A DNA stretch of 62,338 nucleotides, from the NCBI GenBank assembly GCA_009777715.1, contig WRLH01000021.1:1-62338 (forward strand), in the 5' to 3' direction. Source of the stretch: Lachnospiraceae bacterium. Its GTDB lineage: Bacteria > Bacillota > Clostridia > Lachnospirales > Lachnospiraceae. Below, piece by piece: positions 22,734 to 31,864 of the stretch. The notes beneath the pieces were generated by a model, which saw nothing but the letters and a program-made list of their open reading frames with translations, did not search any database and was not told the DNA's origin. Position numbers and translations under genes: made by a program. Numbering within the stretch: position 1 is the first letter of the stretch; each line of letters begins with the position of its first letter.

Positions 22734-24485
22734 TTACTTCTTCCGCAAAATCCAAGTCACGCAAACAAGCGTATTTTCCAAGTCGTCATACTCATTTTGC
22801 TGGCCGCGGACATACCCCTCGAACATCTCTCTTTGATTAGGGTGTTTTTCAATTAACTCATTTGCCCTTTGGGTGATGAACCCCATGCCTGTGTCGCTGT
22901 CGCCTGACGCGGCAGTTTCGTTGTCCTCATCGCCGACTGTTTCGACTAGCAAAAGCCCTGCTTCCTTAAACAAATCCTTCCATTGTGTTAGGTTCAAAAA
23001 CTCATAGTGGCTTAATTTAACATCACTTTGTTTTGCACCGTCCGGAAGGTAAGCCTCGTCAATTAGAATATATCCGCCCGGCTTGATTACGGATTTCAGT
23101 TTTTGCAAGGTTTCGGCAGGGTTTCCCAGCGCATCGCCCACCGCCCCCAAAATCACGCCGTCATAGCCGATTTCATTTTTGACAGCCTCATTAATGTCAC
23201 CAATGGCAAACTCGCATATATCCGCGACATCAAACTCTCTTGCTTTTTCGTGGGCATATTCGATAAATTCGGGAAGCAAATCGATGCCTTTTACCTTAAT
23301 CCGCAGCTCCGCCGCAATTTTCACCGACACCGCACCCTTGCCGCAAGCCAAATCTAGTATGCGCGTTTCCGGCGAAACATCAACGTGCTTTTTAATCAGC
23401 TTAGCCATAACGGCGGGGTCGCTTCCGAGTTCCCAAAAATCTTGCAATAAATATGGCAGAAACGGCAAAAGGTCGGTTGTCCCGGCCGACAGGCTTCCGG
23501 CTAATTTTTCCTCGGTTATGTTCATATTTTTGCTTTCCATCTCATATATTTTTTGCAATATGTCAAGGTCAATTCTCTGCTCATCCGGTGTTTTTACATC
23601 ACCCCGCCAAGTAACTTTGTCAATAAGCCTGTAACCAAAGTGCATGATAATACGTTCATGGATATATAAATTTTTATTTCGTAAAATATCGGAAAATTCA
23701 GAGAACCCATTCAAATAAGCCGGAACGCATTTATGATAATACTCCACCATATGCTCAATGTAACCCGCATCTGCAATCAGGTTTACTATATCTTCACCTA
23801 AATAACTCAAACCTGCACTGTCCCAGTCAATCAGAATAATTTTTTCATCATTTGCGTAAAATAAATTGGGCGGAAAGAAATCACCGTGACGCAGTACGAT
23901 TGGCAATTTTTCAATTTCCGCCCATACTCTATCTGATTTTTCGTCCATATCAATAATCATTTTTCGTAGATGTAACGGAATTTTGCAATTATCTTGGCGA
24001 ATATAATTGTATAATTCTTTCTTTGAACGATTGTAGTGGTAGAAGTGTTTCATACCATCAGTACCAGATAAATTTTCAATTGTCGGAACAAATTTTTCAG
24101 TATATAACTTACCGTGAAAACGTCCCAGTCCCTCTGCTATTCTTTCATACATTTCAACAGTTAGGTCAGAACGTGATACGCCTTCGATATACTCTAACCA
24201 TAATTTGGTTTCGTTATCACTTTTCTCGGCATGGTAGCATTTTGCCCAACGAAAAGAATTTGTAAATATTTTGTCCAAATCCGAAATATAAAGATCGTAC
24301 TCCCTGCACCACGAATTAGGGTCGCCGGGGCGTTCCCACTTTTTTTGTGTTTTCACAACCGCTTTAAACGGCTTATTTTCGCAAGTCCCGATTACAAGCT
24401 CCACATGACCTACAGCCCCTTGAGTGAGATTTTCAATTTGATAACCTTCATCAATTTTCGAAATATCCAATTCTCTTATACTCAT
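22734..24485 (-). CDS. Fusion of aminoglycoside phosphotransferase-like kinase and SAM methyltransferase
   Basis: 583 residues in two parts. Residues about 1-325 form an APH-type kinase fold: LRHGDFFPPNLFY carries the catalytic HGD and following Asn, and ILIDWDSAG the metal-binding Asp. Residues about 340-580 form a class I methyltransferase: motif I ILDLACGKGAVS, acidic end of strand 2 GIDLLPEF, motif IV YDGVILGAVGDALG, then LKPGG-like IKPGGYILIDEAYL. The start MSIRELDISKI is set by AAAGGA at about 8 nt; an earlier TTG (24518) would translate the end of a repeat element. Coupling a small-molecule kinase to a methyltransferase suggests modification of one metabolite or antibiotic, but the substrate is unknown. 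Confidence 0.85.
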   Translation of the reverse strand: MSIRELDISKIDEGYQIENLTQGAVGHVELVIGTCENKPFKAVVKTQKKWERPGDPNSWCREYDLYISDLDKIFTNSFRWAKCYHAEKSDNETKLWLEYIEGVSRSDLTVEMYERIAEGLGRFHGKLYTEKFVPTIENLSGTDGMKHFYHYNRSKKELYNYIRQDNCKIPLHLRKMIIDMDEKSDRVWAEIEKLPIVLRHGDFFPPNLFYANDEKIILIDWDSAGLSYLGEDIVNLIADAGYIEHMVEYYHKCVPAYLNGFSEFSDILRNKNLYIHERIIMHFGYRLIDKVTWRGDVKTPDEQRIDLDILQKIYEMESKNMNITEEKLAGSLSAGTTDLLPFLPYLLQDFWELGSDPAVMAKLIKKHVDVSPETRILDLACGKGAVSVKIAAELRIKVKGIDLLPEFIEYAHEKAREFDVADICEFAIGDINEAVKNEIGYDGVILGAVGDALGNPAETLQKLKSVIKPGGYILIDEAYLPDGAKQSDVKLSHYEFLNLTQWKDLFKEAGLLLVETVGDEDNETAASGDSDTGMGFITQRANELIEKHPNQREMFEGYVRGQQNEYDDLENTLVCVTWILRKK

Positions 24486-24503
24486 ATCTTTTTTCCTTTC
24501 TTC

Positions 24504-24599
24504 ACACGCACGAGCCAAGTAAATCCTTGCAAGGGAAAATGCGAAGCATTTTTATTAATCGGTACATCAGTACCGATTTTGATACGTCAGTATCGACAT
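24504..24599 (-). repeat. Palindromic repeat element, copy 3 (inverted)
   Basis: Read on the minus strand it matches copy 1 (1469-1564) almost base for base through both palindromes and the AAAATGCTTCGCATTTTCCCTTG hairpin to the GGCTCGTGCGTGT tail; only a few bases between hairpin and tail differ. It lies directly upstream of the fusion gene. Confidence 0.9.
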
Positions 24600-24646
24600 T
24601 TAATTTCTAACATCTGCGAGCTGTTCATCAATCCCGCTCGAATGGC

Positions 24647-25600
24647 TTACCCCCTAAACTTCCGCAGCAGCTCCTCAAAATAGTCCGGCAAAGGTGCGGT
24701 AAATTCCATATATGCTTTTGAGCCAGGATGGATAAAACCTAACGATGCTGCGTGTAAGGTCTGGCCGGATAATTTAAACATCGGCCTTTGGCCGCCATAA
24801 ACCTCATCGCCCAAAACCGGGAACCCTAAATGCGAAAGGTGGACCCGGATTTGATGTGTCCGCCCGGTCTCAAGCTGACATTCAACCAGCGTATGCTTCG
24901 GAAAGCGTTCCAAAACGCGGTAATGGGTAATCGCTTCCTTTCCGTTTTCATCGCCATAAGGTAAGACTGCCATTTTCTTTCGGTGCTTGGGGTTTCGTCC
25001 GATTAAAGTATTGATTGTCCCGGCTTCATTGGCGATTTTTCCGCATACTAAAGCCAGATATGTCCTTCCAATCCGATGTTCCTTTAATTGCGCGGCGATT
25101 TCCTGATGGGCATAATCGCTTTTGCAAACGACAATCGCCCCGGTGGTGTCACGGTCAATCCGGTGGACAATGCCCGGACGCAAAACGCCATTGATCCCCG
25201 ATAAAGAATCCCGGCAATGATGGAGGAGGGCGTTTACCAAGGTATGGCTAAAATGGCCTGGGGCAGGGTGGACAACAAGGCCTTTGGGCTTATTGACAAC
25301 CAGCAAAAATTCATCTTCAAATAAAATATCAAGCGGAATATCCTCTGCTTCAATCGAGGGAAAAACGGCATTAGGGACTTTTAGATGAATCAAGTCGCCA
25401 TTTTGGACGCGGTAGCTTGCCCGCAAAATGCGAAAATCATTATTATTTTCGTCCGCAGCAGCTTTTTTGAGCAAAACTAATTCGTCTTTTAGGAGTTTTT
25501 GGATATAAGAACGCGATAAAGAGTCATTCAGTATGCTAAGCAGCCTGTCAACCCGCTCTCCTTCCTCTTCTTCGCCTACCTTAAAAATATATTCCTGCAT
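24647..25600 (-). CDS. rluD: RluA-family 23S rRNA pseudouridine synthase (RluD-like)
   Basis: 317-residue enzyme converting uridines to pseudouridine in large-subunit rRNA. An N-terminal S4 RNA-binding domain (RVDRLLSILNDSLSRSYIQKLL, about 15-36) precedes the synthase domain with the catalytic Asp in GIVHRIDRDTTG (about 134-145), LVVNKPKGLVVHPA and the RTHQIRVHLSHLGFPVLGDEVYG signature. The start at MQEYIFKV is preferred, since only TTG starts lie further upstream. It is the last gene of the long envelope block, following lspA, an arrangement common in Firmicutes. Confidence 0.93.
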   Translation of the reverse strand: MQEYIFKVGEEEEGERVDRLLSILNDSLSRSYIQKLLKDELVLLKKAAADENNNDFRILRASYRVQNGDLIHLKVPNAVFPSIEAEDIPLDILFEDEFLLVVNKPKGLVVHPAPGHFSHTLVNALLHHCRDSLSGINGVLRPGIVHRIDRDTTGAIVVCKSDYAHQEIAAQLKEHRIGRTYLALVCGKIANEAGTINTLIGRNPKHRKKMAVLPYGDENGKEAITHYRVLERFPKHTLVECQLETGRTHQIRVHLSHLGFPVLGDEVYGGQRPMFKLSGQTLHAASLGFIHPGSKAYMEFTAPLPDYFEELLRKFRG

Positions 25601-25672
25601 ATGCACCTTAAACTTATTATTGACCAACCCAGTCAATCACCGCTAGCACTCGCTTGCCAAAAAGCCCAAAAC

Positions 25673-26224
25673 TCACTTAAATTCACGGTATTTTCGCTGC
25701 CTGAAGCTCAAAAACTCAAAGTCGGCTTCTTTATATACAAACAGGATTAAAATAATGAGAATTGCGGTCGGGACTGTCACAACCATGTCCGCCACGTTAA
25801 AAATAGGAAATGGCTGGCCAAACAGCCTGACGATCGGCACATAAATGAAATCAACTACGTAATTGAGCCGAAGGCGGTCAATCATATTGCCAATTGCCCC
25901 GGCCGAAATCATTGTCAAAAGGAGATGGAGGCTTAAATACTTTTTCTTCACTGGTGTTTTCCAAATGACAAAAGCAATTACGCAGATAAAAACAATTGCC
26001 ACAAAGACAAAGAAAAACTTTTGGTTGGGCAGCATCCCAAAAGCCGCGCCGACATTTTCCAGATAACGAAACTCCAAAACGCCGTCAATAATGCTAAAGG
26101 CGGGCTTGTTTTTAAGATTCATTACGGCAAGGTATTTTGTATACTGGTCTAAAAAAACCAGTAAAAAAAGCAAAACAAAATCAATAATAATTTGCTTTGC
26201 TTTTTTATTTAGTCCTCTTTCCAT
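25673..26224 (-). CDS. lspA: Lipoprotein signal peptidase II
   Basis: 183-residue membrane aspartyl protease that cleaves prolipoproteins, such as the lipoproteins of this window, in front of the lipidated cysteine. Four hydrophobic helices are visible. The two catalytic Asp lie in GAIGNMIDRLRLNYVVDFI and FPIFNVADMVVTV. The start overlaps the end of aroB by 16 bp, so translation is coupled. The C-terminal tail is basic and slightly longer than in the E. coli enzyme. Confidence 0.95.
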   Translation of the reverse strand: MERGLNKKAKQIIIDFVLLFLLVFLDQYTKYLAVMNLKNKPAFSIIDGVLEFRYLENVGAAFGMLPNQKFFFVFVAIVFICVIAFVIWKTPVKKKYLSLHLLLTMISAGAIGNMIDRLRLNYVVDFIYVPIVRLFGQPFPIFNVADMVVTVPTAILIILILFVYKEADFEFLSFRQRKYREFK

Positions 26225-27303
26225 TGAAGCTCCTCAAGTGCCATTAAAATTTCTTCATCGGTCACGCTTTTATCAATAAAGGCTTTCCCGACTTTTTCGA
26301 GCAAAATATACTTTAATCCGTCCCCGGCATTTTTTTTATCCGACTTAATAAATGCAAGGACTTCTTTTGGTTTTAATTCATTAAGCAAAATCGGCAAGTT
26401 AAAAGGCACAAACATATCCCGGATTTCATAGTACTCTTCCATCTTTAGGTAACCTTTTTTCCAAGATATGAATGAAGCAGCAATAATGCCCAGCGCAACA
26501 CATTCACCATGAAGCAAGCTAAAGTCTGCGGCCTTTTCTAAGGCGTGTCCAACCGTATGGCCAAAATTGAGGATGGCGCGGATGCCTTTTTCGTGGGGAT
26601 CTTGCTCAACAATAGCTTTTTTGATCATCAAGCTATGTTCAATCAGTTCCAGCAAGATATCCTTATCTTGCGCATTAATTCCCTCTATGTTTGTGATTAG
26701 CCATTCATAAAAGCTTTCGTCTTTTATCAAGCCATATTTCATGACCTCGGCAATGCCGCTAGCAAATTCACGGCCAGGCAAAGTCTTCAAAGTGGCGGTG
26801 TTAATATAAACCAGCCTTGGCATATGGAAAGCGCCAACCATATTCTTGTAGCCATCAAAATCAACTCCGGTCTTGCCGCCAATGCTTGAATCGGTCTGGC
26901 TAAGCAAAGTAGTTGGGATTTGGATAAAACTAATTCCGCGTAAAAAAGTCGCCGCCGTAAAGCCGCATAAATCCCCGACCACTCCGCCCCCTAAAGCGAT
27001 TAAGAGGTCATCACGCGAGAAACGTTCACTGATTAAAAAATCGTATAAATCGCGGACCGTTGCCAGGGTTTTATATTCTTCCCCGGCCTCAATGATAAAA
27101 TATGAACACTTAAAGCCTAGGTTTAAGAAAACCTTTTCGACTTTGTCCCCATATAAAGGGTCAACATTTTTGTCAACAACAATGCAAACCCTAGTGGATA
27201 ATAAATTAAGCGACTTTATTTTTGCGCCTAATCCCCTAAAGCTATCGGTAATGACGATGTCATAACAAGGTTTTTCTTGGTAATTTACAGTTATTTTTTT
27301 CAA
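26209..27303 (-). CDS. aroB: 3-dehydroquinate synthase
   Basis: 364-residue cytoplasmic enzyme of the shikimate pathway, converting DAHP to 3-dehydroquinate with NAD and a metal ion. The NAD-binding GGGVVGDLCGFTAATFLRG (about 104-122), QIPTTLLSQTDSSIGGKTGVD and LNFGHTVGHALE signatures are present. The start codon is TTG, 3 bp after the sepF stop codon, with no strong ribosome site, so translation probably depends on sepF. Its place within a division and envelope operon is unusual for function but frequent in related genomes. Confidence 0.95.
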   Translation of the reverse strand: MKKITVNYQEKPCYDIVITDSFRGLGAKIKSLNLLSTRVCIVVDKNVDPLYGDKVEKVFLNLGFKCSYFIIEAGEEYKTLATVRDLYDFLISERFSRDDLLIALGGGVVGDLCGFTAATFLRGISFIQIPTTLLSQTDSSIGGKTGVDFDGYKNMVGAFHMPRLVYINTATLKTLPGREFASGIAEVMKYGLIKDESFYEWLITNIEGINAQDKDILLELIEHSLMIKKAIVEQDPHEKGIRAILNFGHTVGHALEKAADFSLLHGECVALGIIAASFISWKKGYLKMEEYYEIRDMFVPFNLPILLNELKPKEVLAFIKSDKKNAGDGLKYILLEKVGKAFIDKSVTDEEILMALEELQWKED

Positions 27304-27306
27304 ATG

Positions 27307-27801
27307 CTAAAACCTATTATTGATGGGGACATCAAATGTCCCGCTCAATATTTCTTGAAAATCTCCGGAAATATCAACACTGGCTGGGGTAATAATAAAT
27401 ATGTAGTGTGAAATTTTCTGAAGGTTGCCGTGGATTGCGTAAGTTGAACCAGAGGTAAAATCGATTATCCGCTGGGCGATTTCGACATCAATGCCTTCTA
27501 AATTGAGGACCACGGTCCGGTTATTCAGCAAGGTATCGGTAATTTCGCGGGCATCTTCTACTGATGTCGGCTTAATCACGCAGACCTCCATTCCGGTCCC
27601 GCCGCCGCGGCGGATCATCCGGGGCTGAAGCTGGGTAACCTTTGGTGCTGCTTTCTTCCGCTCTTCGGTATCTTGTGGTTCTTTAAGTGGTTTTTTGGGT
27701 ATCTCAAAAGTACCCTCATCTTCAAAATCATCATCGTCATAGTAACTTTCATCATCTTCACTTAATTTCATGTAAGTCAGAAACTTGTCCATTACTCCCA
27801 T
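27307..27801 (-). CDS. sepF: Cell division protein SepF
   Basis: 164-residue protein that anchors and bundles FtsZ at the membrane. It has an N-terminal amphipathic stretch (MDKFLTYMKL), a very acidic linker (SYYDDDDFEDEG) and the C-terminal SepF core (about 70-164: VIKPTSVEDAREITDTLL, NRTVVLNLEGIDVEIAQRIIDFTSGSTYAIHG, KISHYIFIITPASVDISG). Length is normal. It follows the YggS gene and precedes aroB on the same strand. Confidence 0.95.
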   Translation of the reverse strand: MGVMDKFLTYMKLSEDDESYYDDDDFEDEGTFEIPKKPLKEPQDTEERKKAAPKVTQLQPRMIRRGGGTGMEVCVIKPTSVEDAREITDTLLNNRTVVLNLEGIDVEIAQRIIDFTSGSTYAIHGNLQKISHYIFIITPASVDISGDFQEILSGTFDVPINNRF

Positions 27802-27822
27802 CGTCTAATCCATTTCCTTTCT

Positions 27823-28509
27823 TTATTTGAAAACGCCAGTCCCTAACCTTATCAAGCTTGCTCCCTCTTCAATTGCAACGGCATAATCACCCGTCATCCC
27901 CATTGATAATACTTTTAAATCACCTATATTATTATTATCAATGTTTTTGTTCGGTATGTCAACAGATAAATGCTTTAATTTCGCAAAGTGGGGACGATTG
28001 GCCTCGGAATCCTCGGAAAGGGGGGCAATTGTCATCAGGCCCTTTATCCTTACGCCGGGTAAATAAGAGACTTCACGCACGAGCTCATAAGCCTCTTTAC
28101 TTGCTATTCCGTGTTTTGATTCTTCACCGGAAACATTTATTTCAATCAGGATATCCTGAATGATTCCTTTTTTAATCGCTTCTTTGCTGATTGTTTCCGC
28201 CAGCTTAAATGAATCTACGCTATGGATTAAACTGACTCGCCCGACGATGTATTTTACCTTATTGCGTTGCAGATGGCCAATCATATGCCATTCAATGTCA
28301 TCAGGAAGTAAATCAATTTTGGCAATTAACTCCTGGACGCGGTTTTCGCCAAAAATCCTTAACCCATTGTCATAAGCGATTTTGATCTTCTCCGGCGGGT
28401 TATTCTTGCTGACGGCAACTAAAGCTACCTCGTTACGATTCCGCTTGCTCCGCTCACACGCAAGGCAAATATTTTTTTCTATTTCGATTAAATTATTTTT
28501 TATGCTCAT
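27823..28509 (-). CDS. YggS-family PLP homeostasis protein
   Basis: 228-residue PLP-binding protein of alanine racemase N-terminal fold that buffers PLP and influences amino-acid pools. The PLP lysine is K35 in VALVAVSKNNPPEKI. Other signatures are FGENRVQELIAK, WHMIGHLQRNKVK, HSVDSFKLAE, GLMTIAPL and LSMGMTGDYAVAIEEGASLIRLGTGVF. It lies immediately before sepF, a classic pairing. Upstream are three stacked hairpins that separate it from the HlyD-like gene. Confidence 0.95.
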   Translation of the reverse strand: MSIKNNLIEIEKNICLACERSKRNRNEVALVAVSKNNPPEKIKIAYDNGLRIFGENRVQELIAKIDLLPDDIEWHMIGHLQRNKVKYIVGRVSLIHSVDSFKLAETISKEAIKKGIIQDILIEINVSGEESKHGIASKEAYELVREVSYLPGVRIKGLMTIAPLSEDSEANRPHFAKLKHLSVDIPNKNIDNNNIGDLKVLSMGMTGDYAVAIEEGASLIRLGTGVFK

Positions 28510-28517
28510 ACACCTTC

Positions 28518-28597
28518 ATACACTTACGCCGTTAGTGTGTATCCTTTAAGGAGAATTGCCTTAGCAATTCTCTTAATGCGTCGCCGCCGGGCGACGC
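28518..28597. other. Three consecutive hairpins between HlyD-like gene and yggS
   Basis: Three stem-loops in 80 bp: ATACACT/AGTGTGTAT (28518-28542), the perfect GAGAATTGC-CTTA-GCAATTCTC (28551-28572) and the GC-rich GCGTCGCC-GCCG-GGCGACGC (28578-28597), which overlaps the HlyD-like stop codon. There is no T-run. They could be mRNA processing or stability elements within the operon. Confidence 0.65.
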
Positions 28598-29988
28598 TAT
28601 TCATAAATAAACTCATTCTCATGCACCATCCGCGCATCCAAAGCAATATAATCATACACCGTCAGCCCATAGCGGGTATTTGAGCGGACAATCGCGTATT
28701 CTTCATTCTGGTAAAGGATATTGATCTGCTTAAAATCCGCATAACCCTTATTGATATTGAATACGCCAATCAAAGTCCCCCTCCGGCTAATCCGGTACCG
28801 ATCCGCCGAGTCCGGCATAATCAGAAAATCACCAATCCGAAGCATCATATCATCAAGATAAAGCTCATCATCAGTTTCGTGGTAAATGACGGTTTCAATA
28901 AATTCGGTGGTGGGCTGCCCATCTTCGGTAAAAGCTTCGCGCAAAACGCCAAAGGCATTGTTCCGCCCGCCCCTGGTGATAAATTCGGCCGGAATAATAA
29001 AAAACTCTTTTTCCACAATCGCCGAATTGGGAATCTTTAACCCTCTTTCTTCTTCGGTGATTAACTCAATATCGACAAAACGGTCCTGGCAAAAGGTAAT
29101 CATTGAGTTAGTGAAGCCAAGCTCAACAAAAACATCACCCCGCTCATCAGTAAAAGTCCGCACCCTGCCCCATGACTGGTACTGGTTTTTTAAAAATTTC
29201 ACCCGGATATATTGGCGGCTTAACAGCTCTTCCGCTTTATTCTCATCTTCAACCTGGATGACAATTGACCAGTCTTCGCTGGTGCTTAGCTTAAAGACCG
29301 GATCACCCTCGCCGACAAGATTGTTATTGATAAGCTGTACTTTGTCGTAATTTTGCTGATTAAAAAAATCTCTGCTTAAGTCCTCAAGCACTAATTCCTC
29401 AAAACCGTCCGTTGAGTAGATGACAATCCCGGAGCGTGGCGCAAAACCGGAAAAAATCATTTGCGTTCCTAATTCCTCGATTCCACTAAGGACATTAAAA
29501 TTCGCAAGCTTTAGGACTGTCCCCTCAACATTATATTTGAAGTCATAAACGCTTTCAAACGCCGTTTCATCAAAATCATGGACAAAACCAAGGATTTCTG
29601 TCCGTAATTCTTGTAAATCCCTTGCCGACAAAGCCGTTTCCTCGGTATCAAGCCGGTCAAGGTATGCCGTCAGCTCGCCCATCTGGTCAATGACATAAAC
29701 AGGGCTATTAACCCCGGTCCTTGTCCCTTCCCTTGCCAGATAAGTAATATAACCTGCCTGTTCGGCCGTGACAATCTCCTCTTCCCTTAAAGCAATGCCG
29801 CGGTAGATATTGCTTGCGGAAAGCGAGCCGATTTTTACTTCGTAGGGAACGATGTTTTTTTGGGTAAAAAACATATATACAGCAACAACAACATAAACAA
29901 ATATCACCGCAAAAACAATCAAGCCGATATTTATGTTAAGGGGCTTAGTGTATTTAGATATTTTATTATTATCTGGCATACTCTTCAT
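28597..29988 (-). CDS. HlyD-like membrane fusion protein of the sepF locus
   Basis: 463-residue protein with a short cytoplasmic N-terminus, one membrane helix (about 19-41) and a long extracellular part resembling HlyD/efflux adaptor proteins (YEVKIGSLSASNIYRGIALREEEIVTAEQAGYITYLAREGTRTGVNSPVYVID is a biotinyl-lipoyl-like segment at about 54-104). No transporter gene is adjacent. Homologues at this place in Clostridia are conserved beside sepF, so an envelope or division role is more likely than efflux; this is inference. Confidence 0.75.
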   Translation of the reverse strand: MKSMPDNNKISKYTKPLNINIGLIVFAVIFVYVVVAVYMFFTQKNIVPYEVKIGSLSASNIYRGIALREEEIVTAEQAGYITYLAREGTRTGVNSPVYVIDQMGELTAYLDRLDTEETALSARDLQELRTEILGFVHDFDETAFESVYDFKYNVEGTVLKLANFNVLSGIEELGTQMIFSGFAPRSGIVIYSTDGFEELVLEDLSRDFFNQQNYDKVQLINNNLVGEGDPVFKLSTSEDWSIVIQVEDENKAEELLSRQYIRVKFLKNQYQSWGRVRTFTDERGDVFVELGFTNSMITFCQDRFVDIELITEEERGLKIPNSAIVEKEFFIIPAEFITRGGRNNAFGVLREAFTEDGQPTTEFIETVIYHETDDELYLDDMMLRIGDFLIMPDSADRYRISRRGTLIGVFNINKGYADFKQINILYQNEEYAIVRSNTRYGLTVYDYIALDARMVHENEFIYE

Positions 29989-29994
29989 AAATAG

Positions 29995-30414
29995 TTACAA
30001 GGAAATAATAATCTTTTCCCTAAGGGATTCCGGCACTTCCGATTCATCAACGGCACAGCTTAACACGAAGCTGATATTAAATCTTTTGCCAATTCTTTCC
30101 AGTTTTGTGACCACTTCCTCAATATCCTCTTCGCTGACGCAGCCAATTGTAAAAAAGCTGTCAAAATACATCTGCTCAAGGTCATGGTCCTGGGAAATAA
30201 TCCCATTAATAAAGCCGATAAATTCCCTGCTGTCAGTAATATTATACTCCATCACATTAATCAGGCGAATTTTATTATTCAGTTCATACATATGTTTGGT
30301 GTTTTTATCAAGATAAACGATGTTTCCATGAACATTAAGAATCTCACTATTGGCCTTTCCTAAAAGATGTCTTGTCTTCCCCTTCCCCTTCTTACCTAAA
30401 ACCAGCTGCACCAT
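29995..30414 (-). CDS. Small P-loop protein, unknown function
   Basis: 139-residue protein with an N-terminal Walker A motif, LGKKGKGKT (about 5-13), and an IVYLDKNTK-type strand (about 32-40) that could hold a Walker B-like acid. Related proteins are sometimes mis-labelled as twitching motility proteins; nothing here supports pili. The start MVQLVLG was chosen because AGGAGG lies 9 nt upstream, 20 codons after the first possible start. It lies between dacF and the HlyD-like gene. Confidence 0.65.
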   Translation of the reverse strand: MVQLVLGKKGKGKTRHLLGKANSEILNVHGNIVYLDKNTKHMYELNNKIRLINVMEYNITDSREFIGFINGIISQDHDLEQMYFDSFFTIGCVSEEDIEEVVTKLERIGKRFNISFVLSCAVDESEVPESLREKIIISL

Positions 30415-30477
30415 GGGCTTGTCCCTCCTATGTTTTAATAACCTAATTATAATGCAAAGCGGATAAAAATACAACCA

Positions 30478-31458
30478 CTAATTAATTTGATTTAATAGCA
30501 AAGTAGTTTGGTCATAAACATCTTCGCGCGTTTCGGCCCGCATGATGATTGATAAAAATGTTTTTCCGGCCCCGTTTTTTGCCACAATGGCTAAACAATG
30601 GCCCGCCGCTTGCGTTGTCCCGGTTTTGCCGCCAATGATAATGACATCGTCGGGAGTTTCCTGGACGCCTTGCAAATATTGGTTTGTATTTTGAATGCTA
30701 AGCTCGCGCATTTCCCCATTTGCCCTTAAATATGAGGTCGTATAACTGGGCAGGGCAATAATGTGATTAAATAAATCATACTTAATCGCGGCATTTAAAA
30801 TCAAGTACATATCGTAGACGGTCGTATACTGGTTCTCATGGGTAAGGCCGTGCGGATTCATGAACTCGGTATTAGTCGCGCCTAAAGCCTTAGCTTCCCT
30901 GTTCATTAACAGGACAAATTCCTCAACCGTCCCGGCAACACCCTCCGCCACAACAATGGCCGCGTCATTGGCCGAATTAATTAGGGAAAGGTGGAGGGCT
31001 TGAGACAAGGTAAGCTGGTCTCCTCGTTCAAGGCCGACGGTCTGGGCCCTTGCTTCGCTGATGGAAACATTTGCGCTGGCGGTAATATAATTGTCAATCG
31101 TGCCATATTTAAGGGCAACCAGCGCGGTCATAATCTTGGTTAAGCTGGCTGGCGACAGCTGTTCATAGACATTCTGGGCGAAAATGATTTCCTTGTCGTC
31201 TGTTGCAAATAAAGCCGCCCCGGTTGCATTAATTAGCTCTGGATTGATACTGCCGGACACATCGCCGGGGACAACCACAAGTTCAGCGGCAAAAGGGCGG
31301 GCTTTTGGCGCTTCATCAAGAATGTCAAACATCCTAAACATCGCATCATCATTATTTACTTCGTAAGCCATGCCAAAATTGCGGCCGCCGCAGCCGCAAA
31401 GAATTAAGGCTAAAGCCAAGGTAAGTGCAACTAAACTTTTTTTATTTATAGATTTCAC
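30478..31458 (-). CDS. D-alanyl-D-alanine carboxypeptidase, predicted lipoprotein (DacF-like)
   Basis: 326-residue penicillin-binding protein of the S11 family that trims the terminal D-Ala of peptidoglycan stem peptides. Motifs SLTK (in SPASLTKIM), SAN (in LINSANDAA) and KTG (in GGKTGTTQ) are in order. The signal peptide ends in LILCGCGG, a lipobox-like sequence, so it is probably lipid-anchored instead of held by the usual C-terminal amphipathic helix, which is absent. GTG 31458, with GGAG at about 5 nt, gives a clean signal peptide; an in-frame ATG at 31482 is possible. It overlaps mgsA by 17 bp. Confidence 0.88.
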   Translation of the reverse strand: MKSINKKSLVALTLALALILCGCGGRNFGMAYEVNNDDAMFRMFDILDEAPKARPFAAELVVVPGDVSGSINPELINATGAALFATDDKEIIFAQNVYEQLSPASLTKIMTALVALKYGTIDNYITASANVSISEARAQTVGLERGDQLTLSQALHLSLINSANDAAIVVAEGVAGTVEEFVLLMNREAKALGATNTEFMNPHGLTHENQYTTVYDMYLILNAAIKYDLFNHIIALPSYTTSYLRANGEMRELSIQNTNQYLQGVQETPDDVIIIGGKTGTTQAAGHCLAIVAKNGAGKTFLSIIMRAETREDVYDQTTLLLNQIN

Positions 31459-31837
31459 GCCACTCCATATCTCCCCTGTCAAGTGATTTTATTAATAATT
31501 CAGCCGTCGCTAAGTTGGTTGCCAAAGGAATATTGTGCATATCACATAAGCGGACGACATTGTTTACATCAGGCTCATGCTTTTTGGGCCCGAACGGATC
31601 GCGCAGGAAAATGACCAAGTCAATATGGTTGTGTTCTATCTGCGCCCCGATTTGCTGCTCGCCGCCTAAATGCCCGGCCAGGTATTTGTGGACGACAAGG
31701 TTGGTTACTTCTTCGACCAAGCGGCCAGTCGTCCCGGTGCCAAATAAATTATGTTTGGCCAAAATGCCGCGGTATGCAATGCAAAAATTCTGCATTAGTT
31801 TTTTCTTTGAGTCATGGGCTATTAAAGCGATGTTCAT
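31442..31837 (-). CDS. mgsA: Methylglyoxal synthase
   Basis: 131-residue cytoplasmic enzyme that turns dihydroxyacetone phosphate into methylglyoxal and phosphate. MNIALIAHDSKK at the start, FGTGTTGRLVEE (phosphate-binding, about 33-44), HLGGEQQIGAQI and DLVIFLRDPFGPKKHEPDV (catalytic Asp region) are family signatures. The start was moved 4 codons in because GGAG lies 6 nt upstream. It lies between rodA and dacF, an arrangement also known in other Clostridia. Confidence 0.95.
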   Translation of the reverse strand: MNIALIAHDSKKKLMQNFCIAYRGILAKHNLFGTGTTGRLVEEVTNLVVHKYLAGHLGGEQQIGAQIEHNHIDLVIFLRDPFGPKKHEPDVNNVVRLCDMHNIPLATNLATAELLIKSLDRGDMEWREIYK

Positions 31838-31864
31838 GTTACACTCCATTTTTAGATTCCTCTT

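Noticed and set aside
28597-29988. Part of a drug efflux pump
   Set aside because: HlyD-like fold but no transporter gene nearby and the place beside yggS/sepF points to an envelope role.
29995-30414. Twitching motility (PilT) protein
   Set aside because: Only a Walker A motif is shared, length is far too short and no pilus genes are near.
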